This document shows positions 13,104 to 24,763 of a stretch of 64,000 bases of DNA, in pieces. The notes under the pieces are model-generated. The model had not been told where the DNA came from. It made no database searches and was given only the letters and a program-made list of their open reading frames with translations. The translations under genes were made by a program, and so were the position numbers. The DNA comes from Dysidea avara. Lineage: Eukaryota > Porifera > Demospongiae > Dictyoceratida > Dysideidae. Position 1 is the first letter of the stretch. Each line of letters starts with the position of its first letter. Location of the stretch: NCBI RefSeq assembly GCF_963678975.1, contig NC_089279.1:34849297-34913296 (forward strand), given 5' to 3'.

Positions 13104-13650
13104 AATCTAGACTGAAACAACTGAATCTACTGCCACTTATGTATATCTATGGACTTCATGACCTAAGGTTCTATATAAAATCTTTAAAATCACCAACAGC
13201 TAGATTTGTATGATGAACTATAGTCATTTAAGATGTATTTAGTAGCTCTACGTTGTATATATGCACTCTAACATAGTGATATCTTTTATTAGTTGTGGTC
13301 TCTGAAGTTGAGATTGAACTAGTGCAGTGTATAGTTGTTTCTTAGCATCAATACAGATAGTTTTAAAGGTTCGTCTGATGAGTCCTATTGTTTGATAAAC
13401 ATTGGTGGAGATAATGTGATGATGTGCTGACCAGTTAAAACTTAAAATTGCATGAGAAAGTTAATACACCAACATCTTTGTATTGTAGTGAACTTTTGGT
13501 TGGATTTCCACTGATGGTATCAGTTGGATGATCTGTTGTAGTTGTTGGATAAAAGCGAAGGTTAATTTTGATTCGTTGAAGAGTAGGTCTGATGTGGTGA
13601 TCCAGTTAGAAGCATTATTAATGTCAGTTTGTACTTTTGTGGTATCCTAA
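13100..13650 (-). mobile_element. LINE reverse transcriptase fragment with internal inversion
   Basis: The minus strand from about 13640 to 13211 decodes to degenerate LINE RT C-terminal sequence (NWITTSDLLFNESKL, WSAHHHIIST, YQTIGLIRRTFKT, LYTALVQSQL, RPQLIKDITMLE, RRATKYILNDY). The continuation (SRLKQLNLLPLMYIYGLHDL, then FYIKSLKSP) lies on the plus strand at 13100-13210. The switch happens at inverted copies of TACAAATCTAG (13100-13110 and 13200-13210). Several stops show that it is dead. Jockey/CR1-like superfamily by eye. Confidence 0.78.
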
Positions 13651-13651
13651 G

Positions 13652-13936
13652 CAGGGGCAATTTTATGGGGGGTTTGGGGTTTCTAGAAACCTCTTTGGGG
13701 CTGGGCTTACTTCAGAACAGCCATCCAGCCCTTAGGCCACTGATCATGATTCTTTCTTAACTACAGCAATCAACTCAAAGGACATAACACATGAATCATA
13801 ATTACTCACCAATGCTCATCTACTGATACTTTCACTATTCTTGCAGTAAAACTCAAAGATCACAAGTATTTTTGAGAGTATATGACTGAGATACTCTAAT
13901 AGAACAGTCATCTACTCTAATAGAACACTCACTTGA
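13652..13936. mobile_element. hAT-type MITE left end, cut by gap
   Basis: CAGGGGCAATTTTATGGGGG with G-rich subterminal sequence resembles hAT-family MITE ends; two ACTCTAATAGAAC motifs lie at 13892 and 13913. The right end is not visible, perhaps inside the N block. Confidence 0.4.
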
Positions 13937-14136
13937 NNNNNNNNNNNNNNNNNNNNNNNNNNNNNNNNNNNNNNNNNNNNNNNNNNNNNNNNNNNNNNNN
14001 NNNNNNNNNNNNNNNNNNNNNNNNNNNNNNNNNNNNNNNNNNNNNNNNNNNNNNNNNNNNNNNNNNNNNNNNNNNNNNNNNNNNNNNNNNNNNNNNNNNN
14101 NNNNNNNNNNNNNNNNNNNNNNNNNNNNNNNNNNNN
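13937..14136. other. Assembly gap, 200 N
   Basis: Exactly 200 undetermined bases; the true size is unknown. All ORFs across it are artefacts. Confidence 1.
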
Positions 14137-14265
14137 GACAATGTTCAATCCATTAACAAATAAGGCAAGTGAAATGAAATAATCTCCCAATTATGTAATA
14201 TCTTATGACATCACAAATTAGTATAAAATGACTGAAAACTTATACTAGAGTATCATTTAATCAAG

Positions 14266-14582
14266 ATGAGTCTGAATATGTTTGTAAACACTGCTGGCAA
14301 TAAAACATATACTGTCAACATAACAGAGAGAGAGGTTAGTAACTAATTATCATTGTATTGTTAACACTCTGTTTTTGCCAGCTACCAACTATTACAATTC
14401 TGGGACTAAAGAAGAAGATAGGGGACAAAACTGGTGTGCCTCCAAATAAACAGAGATTGGTGACTGGTAATCAACAGCTTACACAATATAGTAATAGCAC
14501 GCTTGTGAAAAACTGTTCTGCAATAAAAGAGATGTGTACAATTCACATGATAGTTTGTTTGAAAGCTGGACAAGATTATTGA
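14266..14582 (+). CDS. Ubiquitin-like domain protein (Ubl family member A)
   Basis: Exon 1 is 14266-14334 (23 codons, MSLNMFVNTAGNKTYT...) and exon 2 is 14382-14582, separated by a 47-nt GT-AG intron in phase 0. The product of about 89 residues has a ubiquitin-like pattern: beta hairpin, helix (TILGLKKKIGDKTGVP), then QRLVTGNQQL and a final strand CTIHMIVCLK. The same two-exon plan recurs at 18468, 33346, 36208 and 40043, which supports the exon limits. It ends soon after the Ubl without a diglycine. A RING2-like relic follows 70 bases downstream, so this is probably a truncated Ubl-RING gene that may or may not still be expressed. Confidence 0.7.
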
Positions 14583-14654
14583 CATGTACTATAGTCAAGT
14601 AGCAACACTTAGAACATGCATCTGGCAGAGATGAAAGAAAGTGATCATACAATG

Positions 14655-14827
14655 GACTGTCCTTCTCTAAGGCAATGCACAAACTGTGGAATCTAACTGA
14701 ACATGCAACAAACCGTAAACATATGGAATGTACAATATGTGCCGAACAATTTTGTTTCATTTGCTTGAAAGACTGGAATGACACCCACCAGTATCAAAGA
14801 TGTAAACCTGCAGACCTCTGTCGCTAA
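14655..14827 (+). pseudogene. RING2-like relic of Ubl-RING family
   Basis: DCPSLRQCTNCGI then a stop, then after a frameshift HMECTICAEQFCFICLKDW and a stop at 14825-14827. It matches the end of the 33346 and 40043 genes, but the Cys at the RBR catalytic position reads Arg and RING1 and IBR are missing. Confidence 0.75.
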
Positions 14828-16124
14828 AGGATACTGAGATTGCACTGTTTATATAACTATAACAGACTTTACATTATTTATCCTATGTCTTACGGTTGTT
14901 ATTTTAATAATTTTAAAAACATGTATAGCATACTTTGTCTTTTGCACAAATTATTACTCCACACTTGTAATCCTTTCCTCTACATTTTCTTTATAAATAT
15001 GTACGGCACAAAGAAACATGTACCGCCGTTAAAGACAAATCTTTTTCAAGGCCTATTCAACATGTGGAGCTTGTACTATCCATTCTTGCGCGGCCAGAAT
15101 GCACACAATTAGATGCAGACTATAGACCTGAACACATCAGTGGATGTATGTAGCAGAGATGTTCACCAGTTTACAATACCCACTTCCTTCTAAACCTTGC
15201 TGAATCTATAACACAGAACAAGTATGTAATCTGTTTACCTTTAGCCAGCATCCCATAATGAAACTGATATATGTTTGGACAAAAGATATGGTACACACTA
15301 TACATATTATAGGCCTGACTTGTCAATAGAAATGTTATCCTGTAAACAGAGAGTCACTTGATACAACTGAAACATGTCTTAGGGTAATTCCCACATTAAA
15401 CTGCTTTTAAAGCTACCAGCCTACCTGGCTTGCTTACCACTTATCAATACACATAAGGTACTTTCCAAACAGAGCAAAACATTTTACAACCACAACACAT
15501 TAGGACCCCAAATACTAAAATTTGACTGGCTCCATACTAGAGCCCAATACACACATTCCAGTTAAATCCTTCCTGAGGCAATGCAAAACATAACGGATAT
15601 GATCCCATAACAGTGGCAACAGGTTGACTAAACAAAGAAGTTATTTACTGGACAAGATGTACGTATCATAATCTACTGGATGCATATTCATGGTTTCTTT
15701 GTTACAAACAATTATTTGAGCATAAAAAACTCAGACCTTGTAGTAGCACCATCACATCACTCAGGCATCACAGCATAGACTTTGAGTTACTAAATTACAC
15801 AGAACCCAGTTAAATCTTTTACTACCATACTTTGGGTAAATAAAAGAATCGATCAATATTATGCATATACAGTGTGACACTGACTATCCTTTTTGCTGAC
15901 TCTGGATACAGAGTACTGACAATTTCATAACACATAGACAATCAGTCATAAAGGTCTAAATACTGCAAGAGCTAAATCAAATATATTTTTATGTTCACTC
16001 CAAAAGAATTTTGCTACAGTAGTTAAATGAAGCCATCATAACCATGAAGATGACTTCATAGAGGTTAGCTAATAAAATGGAGTGTTTGTAGAATTACAAG
16101 TTATTTGCCAACATAGCTATGTCA
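14828..16124. other. Decayed duplication between Ubl copies
   Basis: Segments at 15360-15800 are diverged copies of 17260-17620 (shared ACATGTCTT...GGGT and CCCACATTAAACTG). No gene recognised. Confidence 0.45.
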
Positions 16125-16200
16125 ATATTTGTACTCAGTTAGCAAACTTTAACAGTGAAACTACATACACTACAATACATGATATATGATCTAGATAATA
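16125..16200 (+). pseudogene. Ubl exon 1 relic
   Basis: ATAGCTATGTCAATATTTGTACTCAG followed by TTAGCAAACT and AACAGTGAAACTACATAC matches the start of exon 1 and the downstream intron of the 18468 gene, with most of the exon deleted and the initiator region altered. Confidence 0.55.
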
Positions 16201-16232
16201 ATAATACACTAAGGTTCATGTTCACAGGTAGC

Positions 16233-16393
16233 CTGAGTTAAAACAGCAGTCAAGTGGTGACTGAAAACATTAGAACCACTAAAGAGGGTCTACTTACAGA
16301 GTACTTCCAGAGGAGGTCCGATGTATTCACGCGTCACAGGGGCATAGAGTCTGCCAGGGCACAGGCCCGGGAAATCGCTGCTAATGCTGGGCA
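16233..16393 (+). other. Small GC-richer ORF, unidentified
   Basis: A reading frame open from about 16233 to a TAA near 16391 encodes EGLLTEYFQRRSDVFTR, then HRGIESARAQAREIAANAG. It is higher in GC than its surroundings and looks protein-like (amphipathic helix), but I recognise no family. It could be the 3' end of a mobile element ORF. Confidence 0.3.
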
Positions 16394-17989
16394 GCGAGCC
16401 TGGTAATGGCAGCACCCACCCGGGCACATCCCATAATTAATACAGACGAAAACTACATACTTTCTATCTCTTTGGAGCATCTTGTAAAACTTTCCAACAG
16501 TTGCTATAATAATACAGTATCATAAAACATCATGTACATTTGAGTTTACCAAGACTCCTCCATCAATTTGTAAATTTCTACATAATGCCCAGCATTACGT
16601 GATAAAATTTTAAGATTTGAGCGGTTGAGAGTCAAATGTGTGCTGCAATTTAGTGAAACTACTCAGTAAACAACAGTACTGGATATAAAGTGAATGTTTA
16701 TTATACATCTAATGATAGAAGCGGACAAAAGCCAATTCCAGTCATGGATAGGAATGAGAAGAGCAGGTTGTGATGCCCATCTTACTTAAGGCTGGACTAA
16801 GGACAGAGGATAATTGTTTATTTGATGTTGGTTATCAAGTATGCCTAAAGTGTTCAGTGTGTGCAAGTAGAGAAGAGGGAAAAGTCGATACAGCTGGGGA
16901 TGGAGTTCAAGCTTTGTGTGCAAGTAGAAAAGACAGAAGAGTGAAAAAGAAGTCCAATATTGGGACTGGAGGCTAGGTCACTATAAAGTCAGTCTGTCAT
17001 TGTTCAGTTTTAGCTTCTATATTATTCATGCAGTAAATAATTTAGTCTAATAAGCTGCACAAACAGCAGTGTATAGTAGCTAGCTAGGTACACGTATGCA
17101 CTTTTACAAAAGCAAATGTGTAATAAAAAGATGTTCTTATTTCCTGCTTTTTTAGCCAACAAACACCCATAAATTTATATAAGTTTAATTTAATTTTATG
17201 GCTATAGATAGCAGGTGTCAAAAGAAACGAAACTGTGAATGTTATTCATACTGTAGAACTGATACATGTCTTTGGGTGATACCCACATTAAACTGAAAAT
17301 AGAAACTACTAGTCTACCTGACTTGTGTACAACTTCACATGATGTACTCCTTGAACTAGCAAATACCTTATATGGGAATTTACTTTACAGGATTGCAACT
17401 CCAGCACTAAATTTTGATAGCTCCTTCCCAGGGATCTAAATGCCACCTGTTCTCCTTCCTGCAACATAAGTCTTAACTAAATTATTAGAGGATGGTGTAT
17501 CAGGTACATGCACTACTACATTTCTTGTAGTTATTATGTTACAAGCTATGTCTAATAGAATTAAGTTGCCCTTAGACCCTGTCCTGTAGTAGCACCCTTA
17601 CGTCACAATGCTTATTTTGGGATCATCCTTAACACTGTTTTGGATCTCCTTATCACGTGACATGATTGCACTGTTAGACACTGTGCAAATCTTGGTCATA
17701 AGTAAGAAGCTGGCAAATAAGCTCATTCAGTACGCTTTTGTGGCTTGGCATTACTCAGTGGATTACTAATGAGATTAGTAACTTTGTTACTTGTAGTAAT
17801 AATATTACGTATTATTACACTTGTTACAGTAACTTCATTACCTAGGTAACACATTACGTTTGTAAGTAAAATAATTTGAGTTATATTACCTGTCTTTATA
17901 GCGTATTTCGTTATATTACTTTGTTACCACATAACATGTTACCCTCAACACTGCTTATAGTGTTACCCTCAACACTGCTTATAAAGTAT

Positions 17990-18330
17990 TGTCAAGTAGT
18001 AGAAACAAGCACTCTCTAATAGCTGTTGCTATCCCTTTAAAGTTAAATGCCCATGCATTGCTAATGTTACAGGCCAGGTGTGCTTGCTGTGTTATGTTTC
18101 AAATAAGTATAACTAATTGGACTACACCTCACTGCTGTCCCTTGACAGCTCCTTGTAATAATGCTGATAAGTACAAACAAGCTGGTGTGGTTGTTACTGT
18201 CCATTTAAAATTGCCCATGTTAGAGACATGTAGCTGCTGTGTTTTGTATTGTCTTACAGCATGGTCTCCAGAGAGCGTGGTACACTATGGGTTTAGAGAC
18301 CATAATCAAATCGTAATCTAAAACAAATTT
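17990..18330. repeat. Inverted copy of the 18615-19080 repeat
   Basis: GCCCATGCATTGCTAATGTTACAGGC is the complement of the block at 18725, and the CACGCTCTCTGGAGACC region matches 18675-18695. The two opposed copies flank Ubl exon 1 at 18468-18536. Confidence 0.65.
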
Positions 18331-18467
18331 ATTTGAATTTCATTCAGCTGATAAAATGAAGCCATGCATTACCACAGATCAATTTATAAGATTTTCCCAT
18401 GAAGATGATGTCATAGTAGTTAACTAATAAAATGTAAAGTCATTAGATTCACAAGTTATTTTCCATC

Positions 18468-19702
18468 ATGGTTATGACATTATTTGTACAGAGCAGCAAA
18501 AGCAAGAGCTTCACCCTGAACATCACCTATAATCAGGTTAGTGAACTATTAACAGTGAAACTACATACAATACATGATATAATTATGATCTAGATAATAT
18601 TAGACTACAACAAGTTTGATACTGAAATTTGATTGGCTGAAAACGTGGTCTCTAAATCTCGTAGAGCCACGGTCATGTCCAATAGAGACCACGCTCTGAG
18701 GCGATACGAAACACGATAATTACGCGCCTGTAACATTGGCAACGCATGGGCATTTAAATGGCTAGTAACAGCCGTACTGAACTAGAGGGAGGTGTAATGG
18801 GCTTGTTTGTACTAATCAACACTACATTACTTGCTTACAAGCAGCTATCAAGGCACAACAACAGCAACAATGAGTTGTAGTCCACTCGCTGAGTCCAGTA
18901 CTTCGATACATAGCACGCGCCTGTAACATTGGCAACGCATGGGCGTTTAAACGGGTAGCAACAGCCACGTTGTGGTCCCGCCATGTAGGGAGGTGTAGAG
19001 GGCTTGTTTCTAGTAATTAGCCATACATTTCCTATTTACAAGCAGCTGTCAACTCAAGGTACAATAACGAGTTGTAGTCTAAATAAGTTAGACGTCAAGA
19101 ACCACTGGGTTCTACAGGATTTAGAAAACCCTCAGGCCCTTAGTAGCGCCCTCGCTGCGCTCAGGCGCTACAGCCCAGGGCCTTCGAGTTTTCTAAATCC
19201 CGTAGAACCCTGGTTCTTGACGTCTAACTATTATATAGAGTGTACATTTAGAGATAATCTGAGAACATTTTAATGAAGTACTCTGTATATAGAACCTTTA
19301 AGGACTCTAATATTTTCAGTCTCCATTGGTTTAGTGTGTCAATGCAATGTTATCTCTATCTCTAGTGTATTTACTTCAATGTTCTATTTCAAGTGTGTCC
19401 ACTTAATCATATAGTTACAATCATTGACAATACTGGGACTAAAGCAGTTGATCGAGAAGAGGATTAATGCTCCTGTCAACCAAATGAGGATGATAGTAGC
19501 TAGTCAAACAATAACACAAGAGAATGACTACAGTTTAGTCACCAGTTTTCCAATCATAAAGAACTATGCTACCATCCTTATACTGCTCCGTCTAGGTGCC
19601 TACCAGGAGGTCAAGAGAAATATAGCTAAGAATTGGGCATGGACGAAGAAACTGTTACATCATTACAAAACTGTGATTAAATGTCCACTAACACAGCCGT
19701 AG
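18468..19702 (+). CDS. Ubiquitin-like domain protein (Ubl family member B)
   Basis: Exon 1 is 18468-18536 (MVMTLFVQSSKSKSFTLNI...), exon 2 is 19415-19702; both junctions are phase 0. Exon 2 gives TILGLKQLIEKRINAPVNQM, then RMIVASQTIT and YATILILLRL, fitting a degenerate ubiquitin fold. The tail is about 30 residues and basic (KNWAWTKKLLHHYKT), with no RING domain. The 878-nt intron is swollen by two direct repeats and a foldback. Neighbours 14266, 35240 and 36208 are close relatives in the same orientation, so this is part of a tandem array. The frame is intact; whether it is functional without a ligase module is unknown. Confidence 0.65.
18722..19080. repeat. Two tandem copies, about 190-bp period
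   Basis: GCGCCTGTAACATTGGCAAC and the following TACAAGCAGCT and GAGTTGTAGTC blocks occur at 18725-18880 and 18918-19080 in the same orientation. Confidence 0.8.
19083..19233. mobile_element. Foldback element in Ubl intron
   Basis: Arms of about 55 bp begin GTTAGACGTCAAGAACC and are inverted around a GC-rich centre (AGCGCCCTCGCTGCGCTC). Confidence 0.88.
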
Positions 19703-19739
19703 GTGTAGATGATCTCCTTTCATGCTTTTTATTTCTATA

Positions 19740-20260
19740 ATCCCTACTCACACACAATTTTTTTACAGTTGCTTGTTTACTTTTTTGTAACATAATTTAT
19801 GACTTGGTGAAACCAACGTAAAGGAAAGAGTGGCACTGGACAGACACAAAACGCACCCATTACTGGAAAGCGTTCTTGTCATTTCGTTTCGTTTTCAGCT
19901 CTGTTCAACCAATTACACAGCATTACAAACAAAGAACAGTACAAGAAGCGCCTCACCAATCAATTCAGTCACTACAGAAATTAACAGAAAATTCTCAAGA
20001 CAATCAGCTTCACTGAAGCTACTACACATTAGCTACTGCGAATCAACACCATCACAGCAGTGAATAAAGAAATGGGACAAAAGGAGGAGAAAGGCTAGTC
20101 CATGACGCATGCTTTGTTGCTGCTGTAGTTGGGCTGAAGCGACTTCAAATAGTGAAAAAATCAAGCCTGTAGCCTCAACCAGAGTTGAGTTATGCTTGGC
20201 TGGCTGGAGGAATCAGTTACATAGACAGCTAGCCAGCAAAAAATTCTTTAACTAACAGTC
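19740..20260 (+). repeat. Dispersed repeat family X, copy 2
   Basis: Aligned blocks with 11820-12480, including GTTCAACCAATTACACAG, AGAACAGTACAAGAAGCGCC and AGTGAAAAAATCAAGCC. Diverged and non-coding. It directly follows the Ubl gene. Confidence 0.65.
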
Positions 20261-22657
20261 TCTGGACACTGTAGTGAATTTTTATTGCATTAGTGTATTA
20301 ACATGGTTTCATTGGTTATTACACTTAGCTGGTATCTTTGTATCATCTGTAAGTGCAACTCCATAGTGACTTCAGAGCACTTCAAGATGTAGCATTCTTC
20401 ATCACCATATCTATCCCATTATTACTTTTGGATTTGTTTCGACAAAATCGTGCTCATTTACAAAAATTGGGTCACAATTTTATCAAGAAGCCATAACATA
20501 TCTTAGTCACTAAAGCCCCAACACACCACAAATTAGATCCAATTATTGGTTTTTTATAAGGTATATAATGGTGGTTACAAAAATTCAACCAAGGTGTGTT
20601 TTACTAATTAAATGCTCTTTTGCACCTTGCAGGGCTTATAGGTCCTGGTTTGGAGTCCCATATATGGGCTTGGTTATGTCTAACTAATACTGCCAAGCTG
20701 TCATGAAGGAAAACAAGGCTGTGACATTATTGGACAAGAAAATCCAAACTTCTATGATCCAAAACATTGTGATGACTGTATCTGACTATTGTACACACAA
20801 AACCAACATGGCCAAAGCATTAATGTGTGTATATCACAACTACCAGTGTTCTAATGATGTATGTATCAACAATGAATGGAATGTATCAACATATTTTACA
20901 CCAGTTACGTAGAAGGTAACACTAATTATCAAAAAGCACAAATCTTCAAACAGGGACTATGAAAAAAGCAACACCAGAAAAACAACCTTCTGCTGCTAAC
21001 GTTTAACACAAAATGTGCAGTACTGACACAGAACTGGCAAAACATAATACAATCATTAAAAGCTCCACTAGAATCACAATCACTCTAATAGAACAATCAC
21101 TATGAATGGAATATCAGGTTGACCATACTGTGCAGGGCAGACTCTTTAAAAGGTCTGTAAGAAAGTCCTCCAAGTGACTGCCTTCTTTACTATGTATATT
21201 AAAAGCATGCAGGCAGATGGTACTCTTGTAAGTAGTCATTTACTATTATCTTAATGACATACCGTAAATCAGGAAAATTTCAGTGTAGAAAATTTACGTC
21301 TACTAAAATTTTGATGCAACATATTTTCGTCACTGGCATATTCAACGAAAAAAGTGACAGAATAAGTATTTGCATGCGCAAATTATTCGTATACCTAGGT
21401 AAAAATAATTCGTCGTTTTAGTTTTCGTCGATACAACCAGCGCCAAAAACTTTTAGACAACAAATTTTTCCTGATTTATGGTAGGTATCACGATAATCGC
21501 ATTATCATTATTATCACACAGCTAGTTACATATTATGCACCAGACTACAGTACCAGATGAGAAGTTAGCATACAGCTGCTTTAAATGTGTCGTGATTGGG
21601 TGTACAAAGTATTCACACCATGTCCTCACTGTGGTATCAAGTATACAAGAGAATTTTCTGCCATTGCACTGAATCACACACATGACCACACACACACACA
21701 CACACATGACCACACACACACACACATGACCACACACACACACACATGTAGGGTGGTATATAAGGTGCCTTATCCCATTAATAGCAGTAGCCGCCATATG
21801 GTGGCACGGCATTATAAATTGTGCAGGAAATAAATCTAGCTTTGCTATAAACTGTTTAGTGCATGTGTAATAGTGAGATGCGCTAGTGCTAAAGTGGACA
21901 TGCCTATAGGGGTCCCGTTTCTGGGATAAAAGGATCCTTCCCAGCACTAGTGCACGTTTGTTATGCAATAGCGTAAAGTGTTTACAACCTTTCATAATAG
22001 GCGAAAGAAATTGTTCTTTGAGTTGAAAACAAGTTGTAAATAACAAAGAAAGCGTTATGCATCGATGGAGACAGGTAAAGTCAACAGTCGGCTGCTTTAT
22101 CCCAGACGTGGCATGGTGGTAATAAGTGCAGATACAAATGCGCACCAGCAAAAACGGGACAAATCACGAAGAAACCAGCTGTGGAATGGATCGCACTGTA
22201 ATTAAACTGTATAGAATAGTTCTGTGGAGTGTAAGGCACCTTTGTACTTTTGTAGATAGTTAGTTGAGATTCCGTTGTCTGTTTGGGATGGTTTTTACCA
22301 ATGTTTAGACTTTGCCAAGTAATAACTCATTGCGGTTGGTTAGTATTATGTAAACAAAAACAACACAATTGAGTTCCTTATTTCATAGCGAGGATTTAGA
22401 TGTGCGGTTACTAAGTAGTTCTGTGTATGGTAAGGGTAATATGATGCAATTCGGCGATTCAGCTAGTAGTCACCAGGAATTCAGCTGGCAATGGGTTAAT
22501 GATTTCTTTTATGCCATATAACACTACCACATGATTGTTTAATATCCACTTGTGTAATTTCACAGTACACAGGATCATTTGGTGGTTACAAATAACAACA
22601 CCATCCATCCCATCCACAAGCCCACCCCACACAATCGTACAAGAACATGTCACTTGC
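20261..22657. other. Intergenic with MITE and CA repeats
   Basis: No gene recognised. Contains a MITE at 21262-21486, a CA-rich stretch with CATGACCACACAC units at 21676-21750 and one ACTCTAATAGAACAATCAC motif at 21074. Downstream exons of BCKDHB were looked for on the minus strand and not found. Confidence 0.45.
21262..21486. mobile_element. TACCGTAAATCAGGAAAA-type MITE
   Basis: Inverted ends TACCGTAAATCAGGAAAATT and AAATTTTTCCTGATTTATGGTA enclose about 180 AT-rich bases. Confidence 0.75.
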
Positions 22658-24020
<1,363 letters not shown>

Positions 24021-24264
24021 CTAAACAATATGATACCAAATGTACTGAAGTACATATATCACCACTTGGAGATGGACATCACATGTACATTATGGATAAA
24101 TGGGGATATGTATGGAAAACTTACAAAAAAATGCTTGTGACACTTGGAACTACACCAATACAACAATAATACATGTACATTGAGGCCCTCTCTATGTAAT
24201 AAGGTCACCTACCAACTTGATAATCCCCAAATAAGTCATTTGTGTACAAAGTGGTTTGCCTAAT

Positions 24265-24449
24265 GTACCATATAGCCTAAATATTTCAAGAGGGAAAATT
24301 TTTGCTGATTTTGCGGTTTTGGGGTTATCAGCAATAATTTTAGCATTGAAATGTTTAGAACTCAATACATTTTGGGAGTGTTTGCAAATACGCATTTTTT
24401 TATTTTTAGCAACATTGCTCAACCTCGAAATATTTAGGCTATACGGTAT
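24265..24449. mobile_element. TACCATATAGCCTAAATATTTC MITE, copy 1
   Basis: Inverted ends TACCATATAGCCTAAATATT and the complement ending ATTTAGGCTATACGGTA. The interior (GATTTTGCGGTTTTGGGG, CATTTTGGGAGTGTTTG) matches the 50801 element in reverse orientation. Confidence 0.82.
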
Positions 24450-24553
24450 GCATAGCCACCTGCTCTACTGTGTAATAAGGTCACCTGTCTAAACAGCCAA
24501 CTTGGTAATCTCAAAATGAGTCATTTGTGTACCTGCCACCTGTCAATACATAG

Positions 24554-24763
24554 GAGTGGCTCATAAATGATCATATTGACATATTAGCTAGAGCAGGCGT
24601 CATTACGAATATTAAACATCATGTACTTCTTACCAGAGGTGGAATGATATTAGAATCTCATAGTGACTCCACTAATGTCATCTTACAAGTTTCACCTATG
24701 GATGAAGTTACACACTCAGTACATTTCCTTTCTTATGCGGTACAAATGTGTGCACTGTATTAA
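24554..24763 (+). other. 69-codon open frame, unidentified
   Basis: Open from a TAG at 24551 to TAA at 24761-24763. The translation (HIDILARAGVITNIKHHVLL, VILQVSPMDEVTHSVHFL) looks protein-like but I recognise no family and see no clear start or splice sites. Confidence 0.25.

Noticed and set aside
13912-14190. ORFs across the N block
   Set aside because: Composed of unknown residues from the assembly gap.
21585-21833. ORF with His-Thr tracts after a Cys-rich start
   Set aside because: Mostly CA repeats with CATGACC interruptions; the first 30 residues are too short to judge.
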